NCBI GenBank assembly: GCA_963839285.1
Contig: CAWIUN010000007.1
Coordinates: forward strand, 1-40,791
Direction of reading: 5' to 3'
Length of the DNA stretch: 40,791 bases
Source of the DNA: DASSSQ01 sp963839285
GTDB lineage: Bacteria > Actinomycetota > Thermoleophilia > Gaiellales > Gaiellaceae
This document shows positions 1 through 11,451 of this stretch, one piece after another. Position numbers and translations under genes: made by a program. Below the pieces are notes generated by a model, which saw only the letters and a program-made list of their open reading frames with translations, searched no databases and was not told the origin of the DNA. The stretch's first letter is position 1; the number at the start of each line of letters is the position of its first letter.

Positions 1-214
1 CGAAGCCGAGCTCGCGGAAGCCGCCGCGCTCCATGACGGCGACGATCGCGTCGCGCGAGGTGCGCTCGTCGTCCCACTCGAGCAGCACCTGGCCGAGCAG
101 GTTCGCGTTCGCGCCCTCCAGGCCCTCGTGGCCCTCGAGCGTCTTCGCGAGCCGCATCACGCAGCGCTCGCAGCGGATGCCGCTGACCTGGAGCGTGTCG
201 GAGACGATCGCCAT
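1..214 (-). CDS. Heavy-metal-associated (HMA) domain protein, CopZ-like, partial
   Basis: A reading frame begins at ATG 214-212 and runs off the left edge, so only about 71 codons are visible. The N-terminal part reads as an HMA domain: a beta strand, then Gly-Ile-Arg-Cys-Glu-Arg-Cys (the CxxC metal-binding pair near residues 15-18), a helix, and a second strand ending in GGFREL, typical of the ferredoxin-like copper chaperone fold. Such proteins bind Cu(I) and pass it to P-type ATPases or other partners in the cytoplasm. The end is missing, so it could be a free-standing chaperone or the first domain of a larger protein. It lies just upstream of nothing else visible; the gene on its other side is transcribed in the same direction and ends 6 bases before its start. 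Confidence 0.72.
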   Translation of the reverse strand, partial: MAIVSDTLQVSGIRCERCVMRLAKTLEGHEGLEGANANLLGQVLLEWDDERTSRDAIVAVMERGGFRELGF

Positions 215-220
215 CGGCCC

Positions 221-1306
221 CTAGCCTAGCGTCCGCGCGACGAGCCCCGCCGCGACCGCGCGGGGGTCGGTCTCGGCGAGCTGGAGGTCGGCCTCGCACC
301 GGGCCGGGTCGAGCTCCTCGAGCAGCGCCAGGGTGCCGAGCCCGGCCGCGGCGGGCGCGGTCAGGGCGAGCAGGTCGTCCCATAGCTCCGGGGCCCGCAG
401 GGCGCGCGTCCCGTCCGGGTGGATCAGCTCCGCCCGCGGGCCGAAGCGCGCGGCCGCCCAGCGGTTCTGGGCGTAGTGGCCGCGGTCGTAGGGGACGGCC
501 TCGCCGCGCTCGAGCATCGTCGCGGCGAGCGCCTGCAGCAGCGCGACGAGGACGGCGGTCTGCCGCAGCGCCGTCGGCTGGTCCGGCATCCGCACCTCGA
601 GCGTGCCGAAGCGCGGGTGCGGCCGCACGTCCCACCAGATCCGCGTGTAGTCGGCGGTGACGCCGAGCTCGACGAGGTGCTCGACCCACGCCTCCCAGCC
701 GGCGTAGGAGCCGAGCGCGGGCGGCGCCCCGGCCCGCGGCAGCTCGGCCAGGATCGGCGCACGGTTCGACGCGAGCCCGTTCGCGACGCCCGCCAGCCAC
801 GGCGAGTTCGCCGAGAGCGCGAGCACGAGCGGCAGCCAGGGCAGCATCCCCTCGAGCACCTGCCAGCAGACCGCGCCGGACGGCATACCGAGGTGGACGT
901 GCAGGCCCTGGACGCCCTGGCGGCGGGCGCTGATCCCGGCGTAGGCGACGAAGCTCGTGTAGCGCTCCTCGTCGACGAGCGGCTGCGCCTCGGGCCGCGC
1001 GAACGGGTGCGTGCCGGCGCAGGCGACGGCGAGCCCGCTCCGCGCCGCCGTGTCGGCGGCCGCGCGCCGCAGCGTCGCGAGCGCCTCGACCGCGGCGGCG
1101 ACGTCGGCGCAGGGATCCGTGTTCAGCTCGACGACCGAGGCGAAGAGCTCCGTCTTCAGCCGGCCCGGCAGCGCGAGGCCCTCGACCCCGGCGAGCAGCG
1201 TGCCGACCGCCCCGACCTGGTCGAGCGAGGCCGCGTCGAGGATCATCAGCTCCTCCTCGACGCCGAGCGAGAGCGGCTCGCCGGCGCCGAAGGCGTGCTC
1301 GATCAC
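221..1306 (-). CDS. Carboxylate-amine ligase, YbdK/GCS2 family
   Basis: A 361-residue protein of the glutamate-cysteine ligase 2 family. These ATP-dependent cytoplasmic enzymes join an amine to the gamma-carboxylate of glutamate or a similar acid; the physiological substrates of YbdK-type members are mostly unknown. The signature GVEEEL is at residues 15-20 and the C-terminal half holds the conserved block WWDVRPHPRFGTLEVRMPD. I place the start at GTG 1306 because homologous sequence begins there, a GAGGAA lies just upstream, and the G of this codon is the last base of the preceding gene's stop (TAGTG overlap). The frame stays open upstream, but that stretch is the other gene read out of frame. 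The length fits the family. Confidence 0.85.
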   Translation of the reverse strand: MIEHAFGAGEPLSLGVEEELMILDAASLDQVGAVGTLLAGVEGLALPGRLKTELFASVVELNTDPCADVAAAVEALATLRRAAADTAARSGLAVACAGTHPFARPEAQPLVDEERYTSFVAYAGISARRQGVQGLHVHLGMPSGAVCWQVLEGMLPWLPLVLALSANSPWLAGVANGLASNRAPILAELPRAGAPPALGSYAGWEAWVEHLVELGVTADYTRIWWDVRPHPRFGTLEVRMPDQPTALRQTAVLVALLQALAATMLERGEAVPYDRGHYAQNRWAAARFGPRAELIHPDGTRALRAPELWDDLLALTAPAAAGLGTLALLEELDPARCEADLQLAETDPRAVAAGLVARTLG

Positions 1307-1677
1307 TACTTCCTCACGCCGTGGACCGGACGGCCGGACGCTTCCCACGCGTAGTACGAGGCGCTCGGGCCGAATCCCGGCTCGTAGGTGACGACGCGCG
1401 GGTTGCGGCCGACCTCCTTCGCGCGCTGCGCGTGCCGGAGCAGGTTCGGGTCGTCGTTGGTCTCCCAGACGAGGATCAGGTGCGCGGCGGTCATGAACTC
1501 GGCGACGAACGTGCAGCCGGCGGCCGGGCAGGGGAAGGGCGCGGTCGAGACGCAGAACCAGCCGGCGTGGTCCTCGCCGCCGTCCTCCGTCCAGAGCTCC
1601 TCGTCGGTCCGGTCGCCGACCCGGAGGTCGTCCTCGAGCAGCAGCCGGCCGCGCGCGTATCTCTCCGGGTCGACCAC
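1306..1677 (-). CDS. Small hypothetical protein with possible zinc-binding motif
   Basis: A 123-residue protein, ATG at 1677, that I cannot assign to a named family. It has a central CPAAGC motif (Cys50 and Cys55) followed by His66 in a hydrophobic helix, which suggests a metal-binding finger, and a tyrosine-rich C-terminus. Its stop overlaps the GTG of the YbdK-type ligase by one base, so the two are almost certainly translated together. A partner or regulatory role for the ligase is possible but is inference only. It is clearly coding: the frame has the window's normal third-position GC bias, and the competing longer frame on this strand is low-complexity Arg-rich sequence. Confidence 0.65.
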   Translation of the reverse strand: MVDPERYARGRLLLEDDLRVGDRTDEELWTEDGGEDHAGWFCVSTAPFPCPAAGCTFVAEFMTAAHLILVWETNDDPNLLRHAQRAKEVGRNPRVVTYEPGFGPSASYYAWEASGRPVHGVRK

Positions 1678-1717
1678 GCGGCAAGGGTAGCCGCACGGCC
1701 CGACCCCGACGAAGGAA

Positions 1718-1754
1718 CGCCGAAAGGCCCGGGCAGGCGGTCGGGCCTTCGGCG
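1718..1754 (-). terminator. Stem-loop, probable minus-strand terminator
   Basis: Arms CGCCGAAAGGCCCG (1718-1731) and CGGGCCTTCGGCG (1742-1754) pair with one bulged base around a 10-base loop. Read on the minus strand the hairpin is followed by TTCCTTCG, a modest T-rich tail. It would end whatever is transcribed leftward from 1760-1990. Confidence 0.55.
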
Positions 1755-1760
1755 TCGCAC

Positions 1761-1860
1761 CCGTCGGGTCGCTGGCTCCCGGCGGGTGCCGGCCCCAGGG
1801 GTCCAGGGGCCTTGTTGTCGGACGGTCAGCTACGAGGGGACGATGGCTGCCGTCCGAGCT
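1761..1860. other. Structured intergenic stretch with three further inverted repeats
   Basis: Between about 1755 and 1860 three more strong stems follow the hairpin at 1718-1754: GCACCCG with CGGGTGC around 1757-1789, GGCCCC with GGGGCC around 1791-1811, and CGGACGG plus CAGC with GCTG plus CCGTCCG around 1820-1857. None matches a riboswitch, SRP, tmRNA or RNase P core that I can recognise. It could be a small RNA read from the minus strand and ending at the 1718-1754 hairpin, or simply the structured 3' end of the short ORF at 1826-1987. Confidence 0.35.
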
Positions 1861-1987
1861 TGGCTGTCGGGGTCGGGTGCTCGTAGCCGCGGTAGAGCCG
1901 CTCGACGGTCGGCGTCGAGCGCAGGCCCCCGGCGCCCGGGAAGTCGGGCTCCGCGCCGCGGAAGAGGATGCGCCTGCCGCGAATCAC
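1826..1987 (-). CDS. Possible 53-residue protein
   Basis: A GTG at 1987 opens a 53-codon frame with a plausible basic and aromatic composition (start MIRGRRILFRG, middle VERLYRGYEHP). A GGAGG lies one base before the GTG, which is too close for a good ribosome site. No family is recognised. The last third overlaps the strong inverted repeat at about 1820-1857, so the region may instead encode RNA. Apart from this and the hairpins I see nothing else in 1678-2123. Confidence 0.3.
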   Translation of the reverse strand: MIRGRRILFRGAEPDFPGAGGLRSTPTVERLYRGYEHPTPTAKLGRQPSSPRS

Positions 1988-2123
1988 GCCTCCGACTTCT
2001 ACCGGGGCCGTGTTGAGCCCCCGGTTCGCGGCGTTAACCGCGCATTAAGGAGCTCGACGCGCCGGCCGCCGCCGCTGGCCGCCCCGGCCGTTTCCGGCGC
2101 GCGGGCCCGGGAAATCGACCGAC

Positions 2124-2534
2124 ATGCCGAAGACGACGAAGGACGGCAGGGCGGCGAAGCAGTCGGAGCTGCCGGACACGCTCAGGCGCTCCTCCGGGAA
2201 GGCGCAGCGCACGTTCGCGAAGGCGCACGACGCCGCCGCCGAGCAGTACGGCGAGGGCGAGCGCGCGCACCGCACCGCCTACGCCGCGCTCAAGCACACG
2301 CACGAGAAGGTCGGCGACCGCTGGCGGCGCAAGGACGAGCCGGGCCCGAGCGACCCGCGCTCGAAGCGCTCGACCGCGGCGAAGCGCCGCGGCGAGGGCG
2401 AGACGTTCGGCGGCGTCGACGTCGAGGGCAACACGAAGGCGGAGCTCTACGAGCGGGCGAAGGAGCTCGAGATCGAGGGCCGCTCGACGATGTCGAAGCA
2501 CGAGCTCGCCCGCGCGATCGCCCGCAGGCAGTAG
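2124..2534 (+). CDS. ChaB-family protein with Rho-N/SAP-like tail
   Basis: A 136-residue, highly charged protein. Residues about 13-70 carry the ChaB signature: LPDTLRRS at the start, then Ala/His-rich helices with AYAALKHTHEKVGDRW. ChaB is named for a cation antiporter operon, but its biochemical role is not well defined. The C-terminal part (about 103-136, from TKAELYERAKELEIEGRS to the last ARR) resembles the helix-extension-helix of Rho N-terminal or SAP domains, which bind nucleic acid. This two-part architecture is common in actinobacterial ChaB proteins. The ATG at 2124 is the first in frame. The gene precedes a hemolysin III family gene by 23 bases in the same direction. Confidence 0.75.
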   Translation: MPKTTKDGRAAKQSELPDTLRRSSGKAQRTFAKAHDAAAEQYGEGERAHRTAYAALKHTHEKVGDRWRRKDEPGPSDPRSKRSTAAKRRGEGETFGGVDVEGNTKAELYERAKELEIEGRSTMSKHELARAIARRQ

Positions 2535-2557
2535 AGGGACGGCGCTAGGCTGACCCG

Positions 2558-3211
2558 ATGAGCGCGTCGATCGAGTCGGCCCGCGTCAAGCCCCGTTTCC
2601 GCGGCGTCACGCACCAGTGGGCGTTCCTGGTCGCGATCCCGCTCGGGATCGCGCTGGGGCTGACCGCGGAAGGCGCGCGGGCGCAGGTCTCGGCGGCCGT
2701 CTTCGCCGGCAGCGTCGTCGCCATGTTCGGGGCGAGCGCGCTCTACCACCGGGTCAGCTGGTCGCCTGCGCGCCGGCTGTGGCTGCGCCGGCTCGACCAC
2801 GCCGCCATCTTCGGGCTGATCGCCGGGACCTACACGCCGGTCGGCCTGATCGTCCTCTCCGGCGACGTCCGGGTCGTCGTCCTCGCGCTCGTCTGGGGCG
2901 GCGCGGGCGCCGCGGTCTTCCTGAAGCTCTTCCGGCCGCGGGCGCCGAAGTGGGTCTCGGCGACGCTGGCGATCGCGCTCGGCTGGGTCGGGATCGCGGT
3001 CTTCCCGCAGCTGATCTCACGGGCCGGCGTCGGCGCCGCGGTGCTGATCCTGCTCGGCGGGGTCCTCTACACGCTCGGTGCGATCGCCTACGCGACGCGG
3101 CGGCCCGATCCGCGCCCCGCGATCTTCGGCTACCACGAGATCTTCCACGCCTTCGTGATCGGCGCCGTCGCGCTCCAGTACACGGCGATCGCCTTCTTCG
3201 TCCTGCACTAG
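2558..3211 (+). CDS. Hemolysin III family (PAQR-like) membrane protein
   Basis: A 217-residue protein with seven predicted membrane spans. It has the family's three conserved clusters: SALYHR near residues 64-69, RLDHAAIF near 83-90, and GYHEIFHA near 195-202. The Ser, Asp and His residues form the metal site seen in PAQR hydrolase-like proteins. Despite the name, most members are not shown to be hemolysins; a role in membrane lipid homeostasis is the better-supported view. Length is normal. Its stop codon lies in a CTAG (3208-3211) that would also hold the stop of the convergent LysE gene if that gene's frame were corrected. Confidence 0.85.
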   Translation: MSASIESARVKPRFRGVTHQWAFLVAIPLGIALGLTAEGARAQVSAAVFAGSVVAMFGASALYHRVSWSPARRLWLRRLDHAAIFGLIAGTYTPVGLIVLSGDVRVVVLALVWGGAGAAVFLKLFRPRAPKWVSATLAIALGWVGIAVFPQLISRAGVGAAVLILLGGVLYTLGAIAYATRRPDPRPAIFGYHEIFHAFVIGAVALQYTAIAFFVLH

Positions 3212-3867
3212 GGACGCGTCGCATGGCGACGCGGCGTGCACGCGGCCGGTGAAGGCCGCCGTCGCGCCGAGCGCGACGAAGACCGCGCCCGAGAGGTACC
3301 GCTGCGCCCGGGCGAATCCGCTGCTGCCGCGGAGCAGGCCGCCGAGGGTGCCGGCGACGAGCGCGTAGGCGCCGTCCGTGAGGAAGCCGAGCGCGCCGAA
3401 GGCGAGGCCGAGGACGATGACCTGGTGCCAGGCGGCGCCGCGCGAGGGCTCGACGAACTGCGGCAGGAAGGCGAGGAAGAAGAGCGCCGCTTTCGGGTTG
3501 AGGACGTTGACGACGATCCCCTGCCGATAGAGGCTGCCGTGGCTGCGCGGGCCGGCGGCGCCGCCGGCCGGGTCGCGCCGCTCCCGGCCGGCGAGCCTGC
3601 GGAGCCCGACCGCGACGAGGTAGGCCGCGCCGGCGAACTTGACGACGTCGAAGGCGAGCGCCGAGGACGCGAGCAGCGCCGAGAGGCCGACGGTCGCGGC
3701 GGCGACGTGCACGAGCGTCCCGGTGTGGATGCCCGCGACCGAGGCGAGCCCGGCCCGGCGGCCGCCGCCGATCGACTGCGTGACGACGTAGAGCACGGCC
3801 GGCCCGGGCACGAGCAGCAGGACGAGCGCCGCGCCGAGGAAGAGCGCGAGCCGGGAGGAGTCGGGCA

Positions 3868-3868
<1 letters not shown>
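3017..3868 (-). CDS. LysE/RhtB-family amino-acid exporter
   Basis: The first 210 residues are a complete LysE-type exporter: N-terminal GAALVLLLVPGPAVLYVV, the VVNVLNPKAALFFLAFLPQF core near residues 119-138, and six predicted membrane spans. Such proteins export amino acids or related metabolites across the inner membrane. As sequenced, the frame continues about 73 codons past the usual family length and runs antisense into the hemolysin III gene. That tail has no membrane character. A one-base correction upstream would bring in a TAG at 3210-3208 inside a CTAG shared with the opposite gene, as at four other convergent pairs here, so the true end is probably 3208. The start overlaps the aldo/keto reductase stop (TGATG). 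Confidence 0.8.
3215..3233. terminator. Perfect 8-bp hairpin between convergent genes
   Basis: CGCGTCGC (3215-3222) and GCGACGCG (3226-3233) form a perfect stem with a three-base loop, directly after the hemolysin III stop. It has no T-tract on either side, so it may act as a bidirectional stem rather than a classical intrinsic terminator. Confidence 0.5.
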
Positions 3869-4854
<986 letters not shown>

Positions 4855-4878
4855 GCGCGCAAGGCTACCCTGGGCGAC

Positions 4879-5502
4879 GTGGCGAACACGCACCGTCTCG
4901 CCCCGCCGCTCCTGCTCGCCTGCCTGGCGCTGGCGCTCACGGCGAGCGGCTGCGGCGGCAGCGCCGGCGCGCAGCCGCAGGCGGCGGCGAAGACCACGGC
5001 CTTCGCGGGGAACGCGCTCGACCCGCCGCTCGAGACCGCGGGCTTCAGGCTGCACGACCAGGACGGCAAGGTCGTGACGCTCGCGCAGCAGCGCGGCAGG
5101 CTCGCGATCCTCGCCTTCCTCTACACCCACTGCCCGGACGTCTGCCCGCTGATCGCACAGAACCTGAACCTGGCGCTGCGGCAGCTGACGCCGGCCGAGC
5201 GCGCGCGCGTGCGGGTGCTGGCGATCAGCGTCGACCCGAAGGGCGACACGAAGGCGGCGGTGCGGAAGTTCGTCTTCGCGCACCGGCTGCGGCCGGAGTT
5301 CCGCTACCTGACCGGGACGCGGGCGGAGCTGGCGCCCGTCTGGCGGGCCTACCACGTCGCCGCGAACGCGAACCTCGAGTCGATCGACCACTCGGCCTAC
5401 GAGCTGCTCGTCGACGGGAAGGGCGCCGGCCGCGTCCTCTACGACGCCCAGGTGACGCCCAGGCAGGTCGTCCACGACGTGCGCGCGTTGCTCGCCCGGT
5501 AG
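4879..5502 (+). CDS. Sco1/SenC-type copper chaperone lipoprotein
   Basis: A 207-residue secreted lipoprotein with a thioredoxin-like fold. It starts at GTG 4879 with a signal peptide and lipobox TASGC (Cys25). The copper ligands are CPDVC (Cys85, Cys89) and a downstream His in IDHSAYELLVDG. Sco proteins deliver copper to, or reduce, the CuA site of cytochrome oxidase subunit II outside the membrane. The caa3-type oxidase genes near 24-27 kb are a natural client, although they are not in the same operon. A longer frame upstream is only the antisense shadow of the reductase gene. Length is normal for the family. Confidence 0.9.
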   Translation: MANTHRLAPPLLLACLALALTASGCGGSAGAQPQAAAKTTAFAGNALDPPLETAGFRLHDQDGKVVTLAQQRGRLAILAFLYTHCPDVCPLIAQNLNLALRQLTPAERARVRVLAISVDPKGDTKAAVRKFVFAHRLRPEFRYLTGTRAELAPVWRAYHVAANANLESIDHSAYELLVDGKGAGRVLYDAQVTPRQVVHDVRALLAR

Positions 5503-5537
5503 ACGCGGCCGCGCCGCCGACCGTTCATCGCGCTACG

Positions 5538-5963
5538 ATGCTTGCCGCGGTGGCCGAGCAACGTGAATCCACGTTCGCCGATTTCGACGAGGCGGCGAGC
5601 CTCCGCGCCGCGCTGCGCCTCTTCCTGCGCCACAGCGAGACGATCACGCGGCGGAACGGGCTCTCGCCCCGGCACTACGAGCTGCTGCTGATGATCAAGG
5701 CGGCGCCCGAGGAGCACTCGACCGTCAGCGAGCTGGTCGAGCTCCTGCAGCTGACCCAGAGCACCGTCACCGAGCTCGTCCAGCGGGCCGAGGACGGCGG
5801 CCTCCTGCGGCGCCGGCAGGCCGAGCACGACGGCCGGGTGGTGCACCTCTCGCTGACGCCCGAGGCGGAGAAGCGGCTGAGCGGCGCGGTCGCGCAGCTC
5901 GGCCCGGAGCGGGCGCGGCTCGTCGCCCTGCTGCACAAGAGCCCAGAGCGCGTCGAGGCCTAG
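5538..5963 (+). CDS. MarR-family transcriptional regulator
   Basis: A 141-residue winged-helix regulator. The DNA-binding core reads LSPRHYELLLMIKAAPEEH, then TVSELVELLQLTQSTVTELVQRAEDGGLLRR (recognition helix), then the wing DGRVVHLSLTPEAEKRL. Members act as dimers that repress nearby genes and respond to small phenolic or oxidative signals. ATG 5538 is used here; GTG 5550 is an alternative. It follows the Sco gene by 35 bases in the same direction and converges on the S51 peptidase with a 4-base overlap at a CTAG. Its targets cannot be told from the sequence. Confidence 0.85.
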   Translation: MLAAVAEQRESTFADFDEAASLRAALRLFLRHSETITRRNGLSPRHYELLLMIKAAPEEHSTVSELVELLQLTQSTVTELVQRAEDGGLLRRRQAEHDGRVVHLSLTPEAEKRLSGAVAQLGPERARLVALLHKSPERVEA

Positions 5964-6631
5964 AGCCTTCGCGCCTCGAGCGGCGTCTCGGCGCCCGGCT
6001 CGACCCGGTAGGCGCGCGCGCCCTCGCGCGCGGTCACGACCTCGGCCAGCTCCGTGCCCTCGTAGCGGAGCGCGACCCCGTCGTCGGCTGCGACGCCCGC
6101 CGGGAAGCCGCCGGCGACGAGCTCGCGGTAGCGCGGCCGCCGCCGCTCCTCGCCGTCGTAGTGCGGGCAGGCGCTCCCGGGCAGGAAGCCGAGCCCGTCG
6201 CGCATCCCCTCGAGCTGCGGGCCGTAGGAGTCGGTGATCGAGGCCTCGAACCAGCAGATCATCCCGGCGCTGCCGCCCGTGAGGACGATCCCCCGCTCCC
6301 AGGCCTCGCGCAGGATCGCGTCGAAGCCGTGGACGCGCCAGATCGCGAGCATGTTCGCCGTGTTCCCGCCCATGACGACGATCACGTCCTGCGCGAGCGC
6401 GAACTCCCGCAGGTCGGCGGGCGGGTACGGGAAGAAGGGCAGGTGCGAGAGCTCGCCGGCGCCGCGGTAGCGCTCGTAGAAGGCGACGATCCAGTCGCTC
6501 GAGTCGCCGACCGCCGTCGGCACGAAGCAGATCCGCGGCCGCTCGGCGCCCGAGACCTCGAGCACGTACCGCTGCAGCGCCGCCCGCTCCTCGTCGGTGT
6601 AGCCCCCTCCGCCCAGACCCACGATCGGCAC
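5960..6631 (-). CDS. Peptidase S51 (dipeptidase E/cyanophycinase-like) family
   Basis: A 223-residue cytoplasmic serine peptidase-like protein with the class I glutamine amidotransferase-like fold. The nucleophile elbow is LTGGSAGMICW with Ser121, preceded by VVMGGNTANML near 86-95. A His in SACPHYDG near residue 157 may complete the site. Dipeptidase E releases N-terminal Asp from dipeptides; the specificity here is not proven. It starts at GTG 6631. Its stop shares a CTAG with the convergent MarR gene. Only 44 bases separate its start from the divergent F420 oxidoreductase. Confidence 0.85.
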   Translation of the reverse strand: MPIVGLGGGGYTDEERAALQRYVLEVSGAERPRICFVPTAVGDSSDWIVAFYERYRGAGELSHLPFFPYPPADLREFALAQDVIVVMGGNTANMLAIWRVHGFDAILREAWERGIVLTGGSAGMICWFEASITDSYGPQLEGMRDGLGFLPGSACPHYDGEERRRPRYRELVAGGFPAGVAADDGVALRYEGTELAEVVTAREGARAYRVEPGAETPLEARRL

Positions 6632-6675
6632 GACCGCGGAGTTTACGTGCGGCCGCGGCCCGGTAGACCGTTGCC

Positions 6676-7632
6676 GTGCCGGAAATCGGGTATGCCTTCT
6701 CCGCCGAGGAGCACCGCCCCGACGAGCTCGTCCGCCAGGCGAGGCTCGCCGAGGAGGCGGGCTTCCCGTTCGGTCTCGTCTCCGACCACTTCCATCCCTG
6801 GATCGACCGGCAGGGCCAGAGCCCCTTCGTCTGGAGCGTGATCGGCGGGATCGCGCAGGTGACCGAGCGGTTCCGGCTCGGCACCGGCGTCACCTGCCCG
6901 CTGATCCGGATCCACCCGGCGATCGTCGCCCAGGCGACCGCGACCTGCGCCGCGATGATGCCCGGGCGCTTCTTCCTCGGCGTCGGCACCGGCGAGAACC
7001 TGAACGAGCACGTCACCGGCGTCGGCTGGCCCGCGCCGGACGAGCGGGTCGCGATGCTCGAGGAGGCGCTGGAGGCGATGCGCGAGCTCTGGACGGGCGA
7101 GGTGACGACGCTTCCGCGGCGACTGGTACGAGGTCGACCACGCCCGCATCTACACGCTGCCCGAGGAGCCGATCGAGGTCTACGTCGCCGCGACCGCGCC
7201 GAACGTCGCGCGCATCGCGGCCGGGCAAGGACGGCCTGATCTCCACCTCCCCCGACGAGGAGGTCGTGCAGGAGTTCGAGGGCGCGGGCGGCTCGGGAAA
7301 GCCGAAGATCGGCATGGTGCACGGCTGCTGGGCCGAGGACCGCGACGCAGGCGCTCGAGACCGCCCACGAGGTCTGGCCCAACGGCGCCCTCAAGGGGCC
7401 GCTCGGCCAGGACCTGCGCGAGCCGGGCGACTTCGAGGCGGCCGCCGCGATGGTGCGCCCGGAGGACATCGCCGAGACGACGCCGCTCGGGCCCGACCCG
7501 GAGCCGTGGCTCGAGCAGATCCGCGCCTTCGAGCAGGCCGGCTTCACGCACGTCTACCTGCACCAGATCGGCTCCGACCAGGCCGGGTTCATGGAGTTCG
7601 CCCGGCGCGAGCTCCTGCCTGCGGCGGGCTGA
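6676..7632 (+). CDS. F420-dependent LLM-class oxidoreductase (G6PDH-like), three frameshifts as sequenced
   Basis: The pieces together encode a luciferase-like TIM-barrel enzyme of the F420-dependent glucose-6-phosphate dehydrogenase-related group. Frame 1 from GTG 6676 gives IGYAFSAEEHRPDELV and the Gly-rich FFLGVGTGENLNEHV. The protein continues with FRGDWYEVDHARIYTLP after a +1 shift near 7111, KDGLISTSPDEEVVQEF after +1 near 7226, and LETAHEVWPNGALKGPLG after +1 near 7350, then returns to the first frame and ends at 7632. Each shift is one extra base and the residues on either side fit the family, so I regard these as assembly errors. The substrate is unknown; coenzyme F420 use supports an actinobacterial host. 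The stop overlaps the next gene's ATG (TGATG). Confidence 0.78.
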
Positions 7633-8423
7633 TGGCCGAGGCCGAGCTCTCCGTCCGCCCGACCGCGCGGGAGATCTACGAGCGGGTGATCTCGGACGCG
7701 GAGTCGGAGATCGACCGGACGGCGGCCGCGCTCGCGTTCTCCGGCATCGCCGCCGGGCTGACGATGGGCTTCACCGGCCTGGCGGTCGCGGCCGCCTTCC
7801 GCGTGGTCGGGCACGGCGGCTGGCAGGACCTCGTCGCCTACACCGTCTACCCCGTCGGCTTCATCGCCGTGATCGTCGGCCGCGCACAGCTCTTCACCGA
7901 GAACACGCTCTACCCCGTCGTCCTCGTCCTCGACCGGCGGCAGTTCTTCGCGCGCACGGCGCGGCTGTGGGCGATCGTCTTCCCCGCCAACATCGCCGGC
8001 GTGCTCGTCTTCGCCGCGCTCGTGATGAAGACGCCCGCGGTCGCGGAGCCGCTCAAGCACGAGCTCTCCCTGCTCGGCGCCGACGCGCTCTCCCACAGCT
8101 TCGGCTACGCCTTCTGGAGCGGCGTCGTCGGCGGCTGGCTGATCGCGCTCGTCGCCTGGCTCGTCGAGGGCACGGACGGCGGCTTCTCGATGCTCGCGGT
8201 CGTCTGGATCCTCACCTTCCTCGTCGGCCTCGCCGGGCTCGCCCACTGCATCGCCACGAGCGCCGAGATCGCCGCCTCGCTCTTCGACGGCTCGGCGGCG
8301 GTCGGCGACTATCTGCTCTGGCTGCTGGGCGCCGCGCTCGGGAACGTCGTCGGCGGCGTCGTCGTGGTCAGCCTGCTCAACTACGGCCAGGTCGTCGCCG
8401 GGCACCACCGTCAGGGCAGCTGA
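7632..8423 (+). CDS. Formate/nitrite transporter (FNT) family membrane protein
   Basis: A 263-residue protein with six predicted spans and FNT features: an N-terminal helix REIYERVISDAESEIDR, GRAQLFTENTLYPVVLVL in the first half, and AGLAHCIATSAEIAASLF in the second. Family members are pentameric channels for small monovalent anions; the YfdC-like subgroup to which this seems closest has no firm substrate. The ATG at 7632 overlaps the stop of the F420 oxidoreductase, so the two are likely co-translated. The aconitase gene follows 25 bases after the stop. Confidence 0.85.
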   Translation: MAEAELSVRPTAREIYERVISDAESEIDRTAAALAFSGIAAGLTMGFTGLAVAAAFRVVGHGGWQDLVAYTVYPVGFIAVIVGRAQLFTENTLYPVVLVLDRRQFFARTARLWAIVFPANIAGVLVFAALVMKTPAVAEPLKHELSLLGADALSHSFGYAFWSGVVGGWLIALVAWLVEGTDGGFSMLAVVWILTFLVGLAGLAHCIATSAEIAASLFDGSAAVGDYLLWLLGAALGNVVGGVVVVSLLNYGQVVAGHHRQGS

Positions 8424-8448
8424 CCCGCTTCTGATTGAATCGAAGACG

Positions 8449-11177
<2,729 letters not shown>

Positions 11178-11181
<4 letters not shown>

Positions 11182-11312
11182 GTCTTCCTGCCCTGCCGCT
11201 CCTCCGCGAGCTTCCGAACGTGATAGTCGATGCGCTCCTGGAGCTTGCGCAGGTGCGCCGCGTTGTCCTCCCAGAACCCGGGCGGCAGCTCAATCCTCTT
11301 CTTCTTCGCCAT
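11178..11312 (-). CDS. Small basic protein, 44 residues
   Basis: A short frame from ATG 11312, preceded by GGGAGG two bases upstream. It begins with a run of lysines (MAKKKRIELPPGFWED) and continues as an amphipathic, His/Arg/Glu-rich helix ending GRKT. Its stop TAG is in the CTAG shared with acnA. It overlaps the upstream acidic ORF by 23 bases in another frame. I recognise no family. Composition, the CTAG overlap and the ribosome site make it a likely gene. Confidence 0.5.
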
Positions 11313-11415
11313 CGCCTCCCACCAGAAATCCGAGGATCAGATCCAGCTTCCATTGTGCACGCACGAGTGACTCCATGATCGTGACCACGTCCTCGCGTTC
11401 GATGTGCTCGTCCAC
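11290..11415 (-). CDS. Small acidic protein, 41 residues
   Basis: A frame from GTG 11415 that reads DEHIEREDVVTIMESLVRAQWKLD, then a hydrophobic LILGFLVGG, then an acidic tail DGEEEED. It looks like a short amphipathic helix protein of unknown function. It precedes and overlaps the basic 44-residue ORF, so the two would be co-expressed. The acidic/basic pairing is reminiscent of toxin-antitoxin arrangements, but nothing specific supports that. The start could also be further upstream, as the frame is open. Confidence 0.45.
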   Translation of the reverse strand: MDEHIEREDVVTIMESLVRAQWKLDLILGFLVGGDGEEEED

Positions 11416-11451
11416 GGGCTCATCGTCTGATTCCTCGAGGGCCGCGACAAG

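Noticed and set aside
1321..2016. 231-codon plus-strand frame after the YbdK region
   Set aside because: It is mostly antisense to the 123-residue gene and runs through the stem-loop cluster with shadow-like composition.
6676..7632. Calling the F420 oxidoreductase a true pseudogene
   Set aside because: Three single-base insertions restore the frame overall, no residues are lost, and the same error type appears across the window.
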